64,000 nt of DNA from Termitomyces sp. T153 (GCA_018296165.2 JACKQL020000125.1:62001-126000), one strand, 5' to 3'; counted from the first letter of the stretch, positions 35,758-49,058 are shown. The notes: generated by a model from the sequence alone, not told the origin. Program-made: numbers and translations.

Positions 35758-36062
35758 GAAGATTGGTGAACTTAAGAATAAAGGCTTAGAAAAAGAAGTC
35801 AAAACTTAAAGTTCACACAATTTTGGGTAATATAGCATTAATAGGAGGGACACAAAGTAAGAGATATGAAAGGGTATGTATTTAAGCTAGTTAAGGCAGA
35901 GGCAGTGCTGATGATTACACCAAAGGAATTGTTGATAGGTCCATGGGAATTTTAGCACTGGTCTCAGAGGAATTGATGAGCTCCATGTCAGAATCATCAA
36001 CTGAGGACTTAGAAGATGGATCAGGAAAGAGAAGGTGATTGAAAAAGGAAAGGAATGCTTAC
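35758..36062. other. Eroded 3' flank of the gypsy relic
   Basis: AT-rich CpG-free DNA. Text such as ELMSSMSESSTEDLEDGSGK (about 35975-36035) may be the acidic polyprotein tail. No gene is supported. Confidence 0.4.
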
Positions 36063-36560
36063 CTCAGCAGTAACATTAAGTTTGCCAAGCAAAGCACCAG
36101 TACAATCAAATTTGGAAGGGCCCAAAGCCTTGTTAAGGTGGTTGAGACAATCTGAGATCAGCTTGAAGGTTTGGAGGGCAATGTCAAGAGAGAAGAGCTG
36201 CTGCTGAGCTGCAAGTCCAACAGCTTCTTGATGCTTCTCAAGATCAGCATGAGGAACAAGGTTTGGATCATTGGCTAATAGCACAGCCTCAAGCAAAGCA
36301 GTGTCACTGCCAGGCTTCTGGCTAGCTGAATAAAGTGAAGGAGCTGTGTGAAAAAAGAAGTTGTTTAAAAAAGAGAGGAGAGCTTACTGGCACTGGAAGA
36401 GGCTTTGATTTTTTTTGGGTTTTGGTTTGCCTTTGGGATCAAGCTGAGAGGAGATCCAACACAACAAAAGAAAGTCTGTGAGAAAGAATATCAAGGCAGT
36501 GGGCTAGCAGACTCATGTTAGCTTTGTACTTGATAGTGGAGCCTGAGACAGATCAGCCAT
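36063..36560 (-). pseudogene. Fragment of a multi-exon gene of unknown family
   Basis: On the minus strand, an ATG at 36560 (MADLSQ) is followed by an exon-like piece LDPKGKPKPKK (around 36450-36400) with a GTAAG donor after it, and a clean exon at 36343-36063 bounded by CACAG and GTAAGC. That exon reads PGSDTALLEAVLLANDPNLV, then HADLEKHQEAVGLAAQQQLF, and LDIALQTFKLISDCLNHLNK. It looks like a helical, spliced host-type protein of a repeated mushroom gene family rather than a retroelement polyprotein; I cannot name the family. The continuation is lost in gypsy sequence, so it is truncated, and CpG depletion suggests long silencing. Confidence 0.5.
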
Positions 36561-36639
36561 GGTGATATCATGATCCTGTATACAAGGTCTCTAGGGATTG
36601 GGAAGATGTGTAAGGAAAAGAGAGGAAAAAGTGGTTGGG

Positions 36640-39600
36640 CATGCACCACCTCAGCTGTAAGGGCAACCTCCAGGAGTGGCAGCTCAGAGTCACACAGCTA
36701 GCAGAGGGGATAGCAGAGTGGAATCCAAAGAGAACAAGTCTAAGGATTCCCACTGCTTGGTGTGGCACATTAGCAGGCAGCAGAGGCATGGGAATGGCTA
36801 TACAGAAGGCTGGAGCTAGCCCTAACCATAGGAAAGTGATTTATGAGGTAATACAGAAAGTCCCATGGGTCTCTGGAGATTCCTAGGGATCTCAAACAAG
36901 CCCTGGAAATGTCAAGCAAGCTGTGGATGTGCTGGAGCAAGCTGCAGAGGTTGTAAGTGGAAGTCCCCTGACATCACCCCCTCTCTAGCATGCAGCATCT
37001 TGATGTGCAGGGTAGAAAAAGTTCTGGATGGCCTGGTCCACTCATGAGATGTGATAGATTCCTCAGATGGCATGTAGTGTGTCTGGGTGCTTCCAATGGA
37101 CCTCTTTGATAAGCCCTGGGGCATGCACGTTCTCTCACAGCCCCTAGGAAATGTCCTTGATTCTATGACCTTTCCACTTCACCTTGTATTGTAGTCATTG
37201 CCAGAATAAATGGCTATCAAGGATCTCCTCCACCTCATACTTCTCACTCTTATTGACCACCACAGGGGTTGGTGGGGGTGGTGGGCATCACTCTGGAATA
37301 GGATCCTTTAGGGCCAGAGTTAGTTTGACTACATTGAACACCAGATGGAGCTGGTGCATCCCTGCAGGGAGCTGGAGTCAATAGGTTAGGGGCCCTACCT
37401 GCCATCCTACTGTGAAAGGTCCCAATTGACAGTGCAAAAGCTTTCTTGACAGTTGAGTGGTTATAATATCAGAGGTGTCCAGGTAGACATGATCTCCAGG
37501 CTGGTATTTGGGTGCTGGAGTCCTTCCATGGTCATAGTATTGTGGCATGTCATCTTTTGCCTTTGCCATGGCTGCTCAGGCTCCTTTCTGTGATCTCTTC
37601 ATCCAATCCATGAACTCATTCACTGCCTTATTCTACAAAGGCCAGGCTTGAGGCTCAAAACCCATGTGCAGGTGATGTCTAGTGTTGAGAAAAAAGGGCA
37701 AGACTTAAGTGGCCACATGCACATGGTTGTTGTACTGGAATTCAGTGTCAGGAAGGAGTTTCTCCCAGTTGTCCTGGCACTCATTGCAGAAGAGGCAGAG
37801 GTACTGCTCCAATTCCTGGTTCAAATGTTTGGTCTGGCCATCAGACTGTGAGTAGTAGGCAGTGGAGGTGTGGAGCTTCATGCCAAGTAGTCAGTAGAGT
37901 TCCCTAGTGAAGTCTGCTACAAATTGCAGTTCCCAGTCAGATACATAGGCATTAGAGAGCCCATGGAGCTTCCAGACCTTCCTCCAGTACAGGTTTGCAG
38001 TGCTCATGGTGGAGCAGGTGGTGTGAGTCAGAATGAAGTGTGCTTGTTTGCGATACAGGTCCACCACTACTATGATGGTGTTGTAACCATGGGTGTTGGG
38101 GAGCTCTACAATAAAATCCACCAAGGCAACACTCCATTGCTCTGTGGGGACAGGTAGGAGATGCAGCTGTACAGAGGGGAGACAGCATTGGGGCTTGGTC
38201 TGGAGGCAGAGATTGCATGTACTAGTGTAGGACCCAATATATAAAGACATCTGGGGCCACCAGTAGTTCTGGGATACTAGCTCCAGCATCTTCCATTGCC
38301 TGTGGTGTCCAGCAATCCAAGAGTCATGGTGTTGCTCTACAATCCTATGATGGAGCTCCAGAACGTTGGGCATGTAGATGCATTCCTGAAAAGTCAAGAT
38401 CCCATCACAGAGGGCCCATTCATCTGCACAGACCAACTTGGCACCAGTGGTGCATCCTGATTTCAGTGCCCAGGCTGCCTGAGCAATGAATTCCTCCTGC
38501 TGACCACTCTGGTTACTCTGCCAGATGTCCCAGAGTATGTCCACCTCTGCTCCATTGACAGCTAGACCTTTCATGGCTTGGATTGTAAACAGTTCAGGCC
38601 AGAGGAGCACAATATTGTTGTTGTCCTCCCCTCCAGTGCTGTGGTCTGCTCTTTGGAACAGGGCATCCAGTTTGCCCATACTCTGGCCTGGCTTGTGGTG
38701 CAGCAAGAAGTCAAAGTTAGCTAGATAGAGGGACCATTGGGCTTGTTGGCAGTTGAGTTTCTTGGCTGTCTGGAAGTATTCAAGGTTCTTGTGATCAGTC
38801 CAAACTTTGAACTTGTGCTGTGCACCCTCCAGGAAGAGCTGCCACTCTTCAAAGAACTGGATGATGGCCAGCATTTCCTTGTCATGGATCTCATAGTTGT
38901 GCTCCACTGCATTCAGGCTCTTGGAGTAAAAGGCCACCAGATGCCACTTCCCATATTCCAGGGACTGTTGTGATAGAACTGCCCCACTGGCAAAGTTGGA
39001 GCTGTTGGCTTCTACTTGGAAGGGAGAGTTATCATCTAGGAAGAGGAGGACAGGTTCAGAGGTAACTGTGCACTTGAGAGCATTGAAAGCTGTCAGCTCC
39101 AGAGGCCCCTAGCTCCACATGACATCCTTCCTAGTGAGGTCAAATAGTGGCCAGGCATGATGCAAGAAGTCCTGGATAAACCTCCAGTAGAAGTTTGTGA
39201 ACCCTAGGAAAGCCTGTACCTCCTTCTAGTTCTTGTGCTCCAGCCACTTTGCAACACCCACTACCTTCACTGGGTCCATCTCTGCAGCTCCATGCAAGAT
39301 GATCAGCCTGAGATACTTGATCTGGGTCTGCTCAAACTTGCACTTCTCCAGTTTGAAGTAGAGCTAGTGTTGGCAGAGGCATTCCAAGACAAGTTGTGTG
39401 ATCTGGCAGAGCTCCTCCAGCATTTTGGTGTAGATGAGGATGTCATCAAGGTATATGCACACTACACCTTCAGCAATGAGGTCTTGGAAGATGTTGTTCA
39501 TCATCATCTAGAAGGTGGCCAGGCTATTGGTGAGTCTGAGGAACATGACAAGAGGTTTGAACAATCCTCAGGTAGTCTGGAAGGCAGCCTTCCATTTGTC

Positions 39601-40855
39601 TCCCTCATGAATGCACACATGATTGTAGCCCCACCAGACATCCAGCTTAGTGAAGTATTGTGCACCCTAAAGGTTATTAATGAGCTCAGAGATGAGGAGG
39701 AGGGGGTAGCAGTTCTTCACAGTCATGGTGTTGAGAACCCAGTAGTCCTGGAGCAGTTGGAGCAAGCCATCCTTCTTTTTGATGAAGAAGACCAGAGAAG
39801 CCATTGGAGATTTGGAGGGGTGGATCCAACCAAAGTCCAGGTTCTCTTGCAGAAAGGCATCAAGTTTACCCTGCTCCTTGGGTGCTAGCAAGTAGACCTT
39901 GCAGCTTGAGGGCTTAATATCTGGCATTAGTTCAATGGCATGGTCCCTCTGCTTGTGCTCCAAGAGTGAGTCAAACAAGGCCTTGGAGAACATGGCCTCA
40001 AATGTGTGGAGGTATGGAGGCACAATGTCCTGGAATGCATGGGGCATGGAGTTGGCAGTGAATGCCTGGGCCAGCTACTGAGATGTGGTCTGGCTAGCCC
40101 AGATCTCCACAATGGAGGGTAGCAAACATAAGGTGGTAGCATAAATCTAGTCCCCAATCTCTACTGCTTTGTCTAGGAGCTCCAGATTGTATATGCCTCC
40201 AAACTCCCCTCCTAGTTCCTCCTTCAGGGCCCTGCTGCTGCTCTGGTCATCCTTGTAGAGGGCCTCTCTATGAGGGAACATCAGAGGCAGGGAGTCCAGA
40301 AGGTCTAGATCCATGAAGGGGAGGTGGCTGGTGTGGCATGCCTGGATGGCTGTACATTGTTAAACTTCAGCCCAGTGTTCTTCTCTCACCTCAGTGGCAC
40401 AGGTGGAGCACCTCCAAGGGCACTGGCTCATTGCTACCTCACCCCTGGCCCAATCTACTTTGGGGTTGTACTTTCTGAGCCATGTGAAACCAAGGATCAT
40501 ATCCTGCTTGCCCAGACTGGTAATGGCAAAGACTGCATGCTTGGCATGACTCTGGTAGTGGAGGACAAGGTCTACCATGGAGCTGATGGTGCTGGCTTTG
40601 TTGAGCATTCCATCAATGTTGAACACCAGAATGGGCTGAGGAAGTGGCTGCATAGTTAGGCCATGGCACTTCACAAACTCTGAGTCTAGGAACAGTCCTG
40701 TTGCTCTGCTTTCTAGGAGGGCAGTGACTCCACAAGTTTGCTGGGTGTCCATGGTCTCAGGGTGGCTCATTGGATGGTGATGGTATAGTGGCCATGGCAG
40801 CACAGGGAGCAGTAGGAGGCTTACAAGAAGAAGTAGGGAGAGGCATGGCAAGGAG
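36640..40855 (-). mobile_element. Chromodomain Ty3/gypsy element (chromovirus), decayed
   Basis: Read on the minus strand from 40855: protease region (VTALLESRATGLFLDSEFV; the DSG triad reads ESR), then ITSLGKQDMILGFTWL. The reverse transcriptase runs from about 40050 to 39000 (FFIKKKDG; catalytic YLDDIL intact at about 39453-39437). RNase H and integrase form the longest open frame at 38937-37891 (AFYSKSLNAVEHNYEIHDKE, DHKNLEYF, then HHDSWIAGHHRQWK, and VVVDLYRKQAHFI). The integrase tail lies at 37569-37378 (YQPGDHVYLD), then a chromodomain near 37260-37060 (VEEILDSHLF, YKVKWKG). Chromodomains tether integration to modified histones. Stops throughout make it inactive. Text at 36640-36780 resembles the leader repeats at 56.0 and 63.4 kb. 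Confidence 0.9.
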
Positions 40856-41400
40856 AGAAGTATTGGGAGTGAGCATTTTATGCAATAAAGGGATGCTCAA
40901 TTATGTTTCAGATGCGAAAAAGATACCCATGAAGTTTTTTTTTAAAAGAAAAATACTTAGTGATGCACCAAATACAGATGGAGTGTGGATGGTTGAGGGT
41001 GGGCAAAAATAGCACCAGATGTGGTTATGGCTATGGGTTGGAACAAAGGAGATCAATGTGTGAGGTGCAAGGAATCAATATTGAAGTTTTCTTCTATAAA
41101 ACCAAAATATTTTCATGCACTACATAGAGATCAGAGAGCAAGGAGCATTGTGGAAATGTTGGAGCTGACTGGGGGCAGTCATTACAAGTATGGGGGAGGT
41201 GATACAGTGGTACTTACCTGTGACACTAAGTACTTTGAAGCAAAAGGAACTTTTCTCAATATACCTGATATCTACCAAAAACAGTAGGCAGGAAAAAGTA
41301 CTTAGCTAACTCAAAACCACTAGAAATCTTTGTGACATTAGCAAAATCCTTGCCAATTTTCCAGGAGCCTTTATTGAAAGCTTCCTTGATGCACCCCTTT
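40856..41400 (+). other. Unassigned CpG-poor fragment with two short open stretches
   Basis: Two open stretches, 40770-41012 and 41021-41287, with text such as GDQCVRCKESILKFSSIKPK and SHYKYGGGDTVVLTCDTKYF, could be pieces of one eroded protein joined by a frameshift. The single CxxC is not enough to assign a family. It sits between two opposing gypsy relics. Confidence 0.3.
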
Positions 41401-42336
41401 CACCTTTGACCCCTACCAACTCTATCTTCTTCCCAGAAGCCCAATCTATCCCCTCCTTGCCAATTCACCCCCCTCCTCCACCAATTCTGACAATCACTAA
41501 TCTGAACAATGATCCTGCCACTTGGCATGCTAGAATGCTGCTGCACAACAGTACTACTGCACCTAAATGGAATGAGAGTTGCCCTAGAGAACTCCCCCAA
41601 TACTTCAAAGAACTGGAATACCTTTTTGCTGACTGCAGCATTGCTGACAACACTCAGAAGAAGGAGTATGCATCTCAATATGTCTCTTACAACATGGTGG
41701 AAACCTGGCTGGGCTTACTGGAATTTGGCAACAACATAGTCATTGGCAACAACACTTCCCAACCTTACACTTACCAAGAATAGAAGGAGGCAGTGCTTAG
41801 ATTGTACCCTGGTGCTGATGCTAGCACTTGTTATAACCTTGGCAACCTTGAATGACTTGTCAATCAGACTTTCAACAGTGGCTTAGTGACTTTGGGCAGG
41901 TTTTCAGACTCCTACAGGGATTTCTAACATATTGCCAGATGGTTGCTTGCTAATGGCAAACTCTATTGTAATGAGGAATGTTACTTATTCCAACAAGGTA
42001 TCCCTACATTGCTTTGGTCCAAAATCATTTGCTGTCTCAAAATCACTCTTCCAGACCACCATCCTGAGGACCCTTACAACATTGACCAAGTCTTTGAAGG
42101 TGCTAAGTGGGTTTTGAAAGGGAATGGACACCTCTATGACCAAGACCAGCAATGGCACCAGTGGTATTTCTTTGTCATCACCAATTGCTAATGCACTGGT
42201 TCCCCTGTCGCCTATGCCTAAGTGGGAAACTTTGGAATTAGCAACAACCACAGTGATCATCAGCACCTTGGAATGTCTGGAAGCCCTCTTGACCAATGGT
42301 AATACTCAACCTTGCCAACAATTTGCCAATAATACT

Positions 42337-42384
42337 TGCCACTTTTGTGGTGAAACAGGTCACAGCATGGTCCGAGGTACTTGT
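42337..42384 (+). other. Zinc knuckle of the gypsy Gag relic
   Basis: Encodes CHFCGETGHSMVRGTC, a slightly lengthened CCHC box (C-x2-C-x4-H-x6-C). Such knuckles bind RNA during particle assembly. The final spacing departs from the usual x4. Confidence 0.75.
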
Positions 42385-44376
42385 ATGAAATTGGAGCAAA
42401 TGATTCAACAGGGTAAGATCCATTGCAATGCTGAAGGCAAGATCATTTTGCCATCGGGCACTATGATCCCCAATTATTTTGGCAAGTGACTATATATGGA
42501 ACACATTGAGGAATGGCATAGGCTTAACCCAGGACAAATTGTTACCAGCAGACTCTCTTCCAATGCTAATCCAGACCCAGACCAAGCAGCTATGGAACAG
42601 TTGCTAATTTATGAGGTAATGCAACAGGATGTTGCTATAGGCTGAGTGCTAAGCAAGGAAGAATGGATTGAGGCTTTGGAACATGAACTCTTTGCACTCA
42701 GGCGACCTGGTGAAAAGTTTGATGGTGTACAAGTTCCCCACATAGCATATCAACCAGCAAATAATACCCCCAAGGCAACCCCCTCAACTAGTGACACTTT
42801 GGCAACTCCATCCCCTTCTGATTCTACTCCAGCTCCTGCCACTAAGCCTGCAGACAAAGGCAAAGCACATGAATGTACTATCACTAACAAACAACTGCCC
42901 ATGGCTAAGGAACCCATCACTCAGCCTCCCATCCACCTGTTTTCTGGCATCCCTGGTTGTTATGTCCCTCCCACTAATAGGAATTTCACTGCCCCCAACA
43001 GGTCTAATGATGGCACATATTGAACTATGCCACTCATTTATGACATCGAGCAGTCCAAAGTGGTCTTTGAATGGGTTTTAAGCACCAAGGTTACAGTATC
43101 AGTTGGTGAACTTTGTTCAGTATCCCAGGACATCAGAAATCAGTTTAGGACAGCAGTTATGCCCAAACCACTTATAGGTGCTAGCACTAACATGGTACAG
43201 GACTCCAGTGGCATTTTTGAAGATATTTTGCCAACTTTTGCTATTGAAGAACCCCAGTTTTTGCTTGGATCCAACACTGATACTACTACCGGACTTACCT
43301 TAGACAAGGCACCCCTTGCATCTGTTGACCCCATTGAAGCCTACATTAATTTGCTACTCCATGGAGAAGAGCCTGTGGTGCTCACTGTTGCTAAGGATTC
43401 CCAATCGCTTCATTCCATCATGATGCTGATTGACAACAAAGAAGAAGTGGAATGCATCCATGACAGCAGTTCCCAGATAATCTTGATGTCAGCAGAAATT
43501 ACTAGTGATCTTGGGCTATTCTACGACCCCAACATTGTTTTAAATATGCAGAGCACTAACAGCACCATGGATCAATTGCTAGGAATTGCTTATAATGTAC
43601 CCTGCACTATTGGCAACATCACAGTTTATCTCCAAATTCATGTTTTACAGTCTCCTGCCTACAATATTCTCCTCAGATGCCCCTTTAATGTTTTAACTCA
43701 AAGTACTGTCAACACTCTTAGCAATGTCAAAACTACCATTACAATCACAGACCCCAACACTGGCCAACAGCACACTACTCCAACCTTTCCATGCAGTAAA
43801 TCTAAAAGAAACAACTGCCAAAACATTTGCTTCAAGACTGAAGCACCCCATTGCTTTCATTGCCAAAGGCATTAACAAAGAAGATAGTGACATAGTGATT
43901 GTTATCAGCTATGACCATTCAACTGGTCCAGCAACTTGTGTAGCTTCTTGCAATTTGGACAAAGACATTATACTTACTGATTCTAATACACAGACAAACC
44001 CTGCACTAGCATATCTTTATGCTACTGCTAGCAACCTTTCTGAATCATCCCTTCCACCTCATGCCTATCTTGTTTCCACTGATACATCTAATCCCTTGAT
44101 TCTTGGACAGACTTTACCCCTTGATATGAACAATATAGACATTACCCCTACCTATGTTGACATTCCATTCCCTGCTCAATTTGTCACTAACAAACCCCCT
44201 AAGCAAAAAGGAGTCCAGGTAAAGAAGAAGTACAAACCTATTGCTATGAAAACCAAACTGGTTACCAGCAATGTTAGCAAGGATTTCCAAATTGAGCACC
44301 AGATTATTGGTGATCCACTGGCAATGATCCCTCTGCTCAATCCTAACCTGCTACCTTTTGTCCCAACAAAGTGATT

Positions 44377-45290
44377 GATTGATTGATTGATTGATCTGTT
44401 TTATTTCCTTCAAGAACTATTTTTACATGGAATGCTCCTGAACATTGTGTGCTAGGTCCTGCAGTATGTAATGGGGGCAGTAATTACAGACACTCCAACT
44501 AGTTCTCCAGCCCGATCCCTTTTCAGCTGATGCCAGTTACACCTTGTAGCCACTTCACTACAATTTGACTTTGTCGGAGTTCATACTACTTCCCACCTCT
44601 AAATCCCACCCCATCTGCCGTTAACGTGCCGTCCCAATTTCTAAACCCAGCTACATTTGGCAGGGCTTACTGTGTGTGCATTGGTTTGTCCCACATGAGG
44701 CACTTTGCTCAGCTCCAAGCTTCCAATCCATCACACCAGTAAGGGTGTCACGACTCACCCTTCCCCATGCCCAGATGATACTTTCGGAAGATTGATCCCA
44801 AGATTTGGAACCTGCAACGGAATGGCCCAGTGTGCCACCAAGTGACAGACATGCCACACCAATTGGCTAGGCACCTGATCAAACTGGCAGCAATGGCACA
44901 ACCTCACCAGACCATCCAATGGACCACACAGTGTGTCAGCAGCCTAATTGAACTATTGACTCCTATCCTCTCACCTACCCATGCGTCGACCTGCTTGGTC
45001 AGCAAGGGCCTAGACCCTCTCCCAAATCCATCAAGCCAGGGAAACTGTCTGTTTTTCCCATCTGGTCACGAGCGTGGTGGTCACCATGCCATCATTGTAT
45101 CACATGTTGATTGGTCATTTGGGGGCAGCCTGACCAACAAAGCCTTCCTAATCAATCATGTGTGGGCGGTGGCTTTCTAGCAGCATTGAAGAACCCATGT
45201 GGTGTCTAAGGTGTTTTCCACACAGGCACACTCAGCCAGAGTCAAAACCCCAACCTTGCACTTGCAGATCATGTGACCTGCTTTGGGACG
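44377..45290 (-). mobile_element. 914-bp insertion with 15-bp target duplication and (GATT)n end
   Basis: The exact 15-mer CCCAACAAAGTGATT occurs at 44362-44376 and 45291-45305, bracketing 914 bp that interrupt the gypsy frame. Deleting the insert and one copy rejoins PTK-stop-FTSEQQAKLIEDHD in one frame. The left end is a run of GATT units, which on the minus strand is a (AATC)n tail preceded by AATAAAACAG. A long duplication and a simple-repeat 3' tail are the marks of target-primed reverse transcription by a LINE-type machinery. No open frame of note exists inside, so it is either a 5'-truncated LINE or a non-autonomous element. It retains many CpG, so it is younger than its host element. 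Confidence 0.8.
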
Positions 45291-47909
45291 CCCAACAAAG
45301 TGATTCACTAGTGAACAACAAGCAAAACTCATTGAGGACCATGACACAGGCTTTCTCACTAGTGATGAAATCAAAGTGCTGGTTGACATGGTCACTAAGC
45401 AGGAAAAAGCTTTCACCTGGGAGGATTCTGAACAAGCAAGCTTGCACCCCAGCTTCTTCCCACCAGTATACATATGGATGATACCTCACATACCTTGGGT
45501 TCAGCACAACTGTCTGATACCCTCAGAACTAGAAAAGGAAGTAAGTGAGATCATTCATGACAAGATTAATGCTGGTGTCTACAAACCTTCAAACTCCACT
45601 ACTGCTTGTGATGGTTTTGTGTTCTCAAGAAGAATGGTAAGCTCAGGATTGTGCACAGCCTTGAGCCACTAAACCATGTCACCATTTGCCATTCTGGAGT
45701 ACCACCTTTTCCAGATCATGTTGCCAAATCTTTTGCTGGACACATCTGTGGCACCACCCTCAACCTCTACATTGGCTACAATGAGTGACTTATTAACCCT
45801 GCCTCACATGACTTAATGACATTCCCCCTTCACTTAGTAACTTTGCCAATGGGCTGGACCAACTCTGTGCCTATTTCACACAACAATATTACCTTCATTT
45901 TGCAGCTGGAGATCCCCCATAACATGCTCAGCTTTATCAATGATGTTGGCACTAAAGGACCCAAGGACTGAAAGATCATTAACAGTAAATCCACTAAGCA
46001 TCCTGCTAACCCAAACATTTGCCTAGCACTATGGGCCCTTGCAAGTTGCTATCAGAAGTCCAAGCTTTTTGGGCACAGTGGGGGTACTTAGGATTTTTGT
46101 CAAGAACTTTGCACACTGTGCCAACAACTTAACAAAACTTACTCATGTTGGTGTCCCCTTTGAGTTTGGCCCCAACCAGATAAATGCCTAACATGACCTT
46201 GTGAAAGCCTTACAAGATGCTAAGCCCCTAGTTCCTATTGACTATGAATCACCTGACCCTGTCATCTTAGCAGTTGACACTTTGTATATAGCAATTGGTT
46301 ATTACCTTTGCCAGTGCACTAGCAACAATTGCAAAGAATGTTGCTACAACCACTTTGGGCTGATTATGCTAAATGACAGAGAAGCCAGATTTAGTCAGCC
46401 CAAGTTAGAACTCTACAGCCTTTATCAAGCACTGCAAGCCTTGTGGATGTACCTGATTGGTGTTAGGAACCTCATCATTGAAGTCAACACTCACTACATT
46501 AAGGGTATGCTTCAGAACCCTGATATCCAACCCTCCACCAGCATGAATGGATGGATTATGGTGATATTAATGTCCCACTTCAAGCTTGTTCACATCAAAG
46601 GAACTTTCCATGGCCCTGATGGTCTTTCAAGATGCCCACCCCAGCCTGGCAATCCCCCAGTTGACAATAGTGACAACTCTATTTATGAGGACTGGATTGA
46701 TTGGCTGCATGGATTCATTCACCAAGTTCAGCTACCATTGCTGCTCCTTTGCCAAGTCTCCACAGCTTCCCATCATCTACCTCCTCTGGTCAAGTTCCCT
46801 CATTTACACCCTTTAGTGACTTTCATTAGTGATAAAGACACTGCCCCACAACTAGTGACCAGCAATGATATTCAGCCTCTCCAAGATGATGGCACCACCA
46901 TGTATAGTGACATGCCCCACAGTGCTAAAGCCATTGCCAGTGATGCCCACATGCTTCTAGTCAAGAAATGGCTTCACAATCTCAGCAGACCTGAAGGCCT
47001 TTGTAACAATGAGTATGCCACATTTGTTCACTATGCCTCTATGTTTCTTCTTATGCGAGGCAAACTTTGGTGAAGAAGTCAGGATGGCACTCACAAGCTG
47101 TTCATTCCCACCACCAGTCACCTGCAAGTCTTAGCCATGCATGACAATTTGGGACATAGAGGCCTCTTTGCTACCCACTCAGCACTTCTGGAACAATTTT
47201 GGTGGCCTCAAGTTAGCACTGATATTGTATGGTACATCTGAACTTGCCATCTTTGCCAGGTACATCAGATGACCAAAGTTCTCATCCTGCCAACTATTGC
47301 TATGCCAGCACTCTTGTTTAGCAAGATATATGTTGACACCATGTTCATGCCACCCTCCAATAAGTTCAAATATATCATTCAAGGACATTGTTTGCTAACT
47401 CATTACCCCAAGTTCCATATGCTTACCAGAGAGAACACTGAAGCTATTGCCAAATGGATATATGAGGACATTAACTGTTGCTGGGGAGCACTTACTAAAA
47501 TTGCAACAATGGACCTCCAATCCTGAAGGCAGTCACCTACCTGGCAAAGAAGTATAACTTGCACCATAGTTGGATGTCTGGTTACAATAAGTGTGCTAAC
47601 AGAATAGTTGAGCAACCCCACTTTGATGTGCACCAAGCCCTCTTCAAAGTGGTTGATGGTGATCAGTCCAGGTGGAGTACAGCTATTTACTCTGTCTTTT
47701 GGTCAGAATGTGTTATGGTTTGCAAGCAAATGGGTTGCTCCCCCTACTATGTGACAACAAGTACTCACCCTCTCCTGCCAGCCAACATAGTGGAAGCAAC
47801 ATATTTGCAACTCCTGCCAAACTTGCTATTGTCAACAACAGACCTCATAGCCCACCAAGCGATTGATCTTCAACATTGCCAAAAGGACCTTGACTGCCTG
47901 CACAGTAAC

Positions 47910-49058
47910 TGTCACGACCCATTCCCTGAAGCCCCGTTCACCACCTGACAAACCCCCGCTCCCCCAGAACCCCCCCCCCTGACACTTCATCAAACTTCCC
48001 CAGCACTCCGTGCCAACTCTGGCTAACTCCGACACATTCTTGGCTAACTCCAACAGCCCCCTGGCCAACTCTAACGTCTTCCCTACAGCCGCCAGCGCTT
48101 CCCCTGGACTTCCTGAGCCCCTGGGACCACTTCTTGCTGTGCCTGACCCCATTACATGTCATCAACTTGACACCCTGGCTTCTCTGACTTACCCTGGAGT
48201 ATCACGACAACTCCGGAACGGACTACATCACAATTGATCCCATCAACATATCAATGCGGCCTGCCCTCTGGTCGTAACTGACACCTGTCGACTCTGTTGA
48301 GCTCCGCCAAGCCCCGCCACCACAGCCAATGTCCCTGGAGCTCTTCAGTAGTCAGTATATAAGACATAGGGTAGTTCCTTGTACTCTAGTCTTGAGATTA
48401 CCTACTTCCCTACGTACCAGTCTTTCCTGATGTGTTCCTGATTGTTTCTTCTTGTGTTTTGTGTTCCGTGTCTTGTTTTCCTTACTCTCAGTCTCCCGGT
48501 CTTATCTTGTCTCTGTTCCGTTATCTTTTTGTTATCATTCCATGTCTCCACCTGAATCTATTCTCATTCTCATCTCGTCTTTGTCTTATTTCATTCAACC
48601 CTGTCTTGTCCCATTGATTCTGTCTATTGTGTTCAAGTCCTCTCAACCATAACATCCTCATGAACTCCGCAGTTATGATTACAAACCTCTGACACTTGTT
48701 ACCAACCCTGGACCCTGCTATACACTCAGCTCCGAACCCCATCAACCCCTGTTGGTCCCCCATCAGAACTCTGGCTCCGCTCCTGTCATCCACATAGCCT
48801 CCGCCTCCTCCGCACCTGCAATACTCACACATGGATTTGTGCCTGAACTCCACCAAGCCCATCCCCCTTCCCTGCAACTCATCCTCTACTCCTCCAGACC
48901 TCCCCAGACTTCCTCGGATCAATTTCCCCCAGCTATCCTCACAAGTCCCCAGTGCTTGGAACACCTCCGAGTGCCTGGTTGTCAGTGCAGGGAATCACAT
49001 TTGCCTAGTAAGGACTCGCCCAGTGTAGCTGAGCCTCCGTGGTCAGTGGAACCTGACA
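47910..49058 (+). repeat. Solo LTR, family A (1149 bp), TSD GTAAC
   Basis: Begins TGTCACGACCC and ends GGAACCTGACA, flanked by the perfect duplication GTAAC (47905-47909 and 49059-49063). A TATA box TATATAAG is at 48356-48363, followed by (C/T)-rich GTCTC text. It lies inside the integrase of the gypsy relic, between the LDCLHSNC segment and the ICFKAEHAATIHNYNF segment. CpG is well represented, though less than in the copy at 19517. No internal sequence remains. Confidence 0.95.

Noticed and set aside
44371..44394. (GATT)n run as an ordinary microsatellite
   Set aside because: It sits exactly at one end of an insertion flanked by a 15-bp duplication, so it is better read as the tail of the inserted element.
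47832..48152. 106-codon minus-strand frame rich in Gly
   Set aside because: It lies across the solo LTR border and is a shadow of C-rich LTR sequence.
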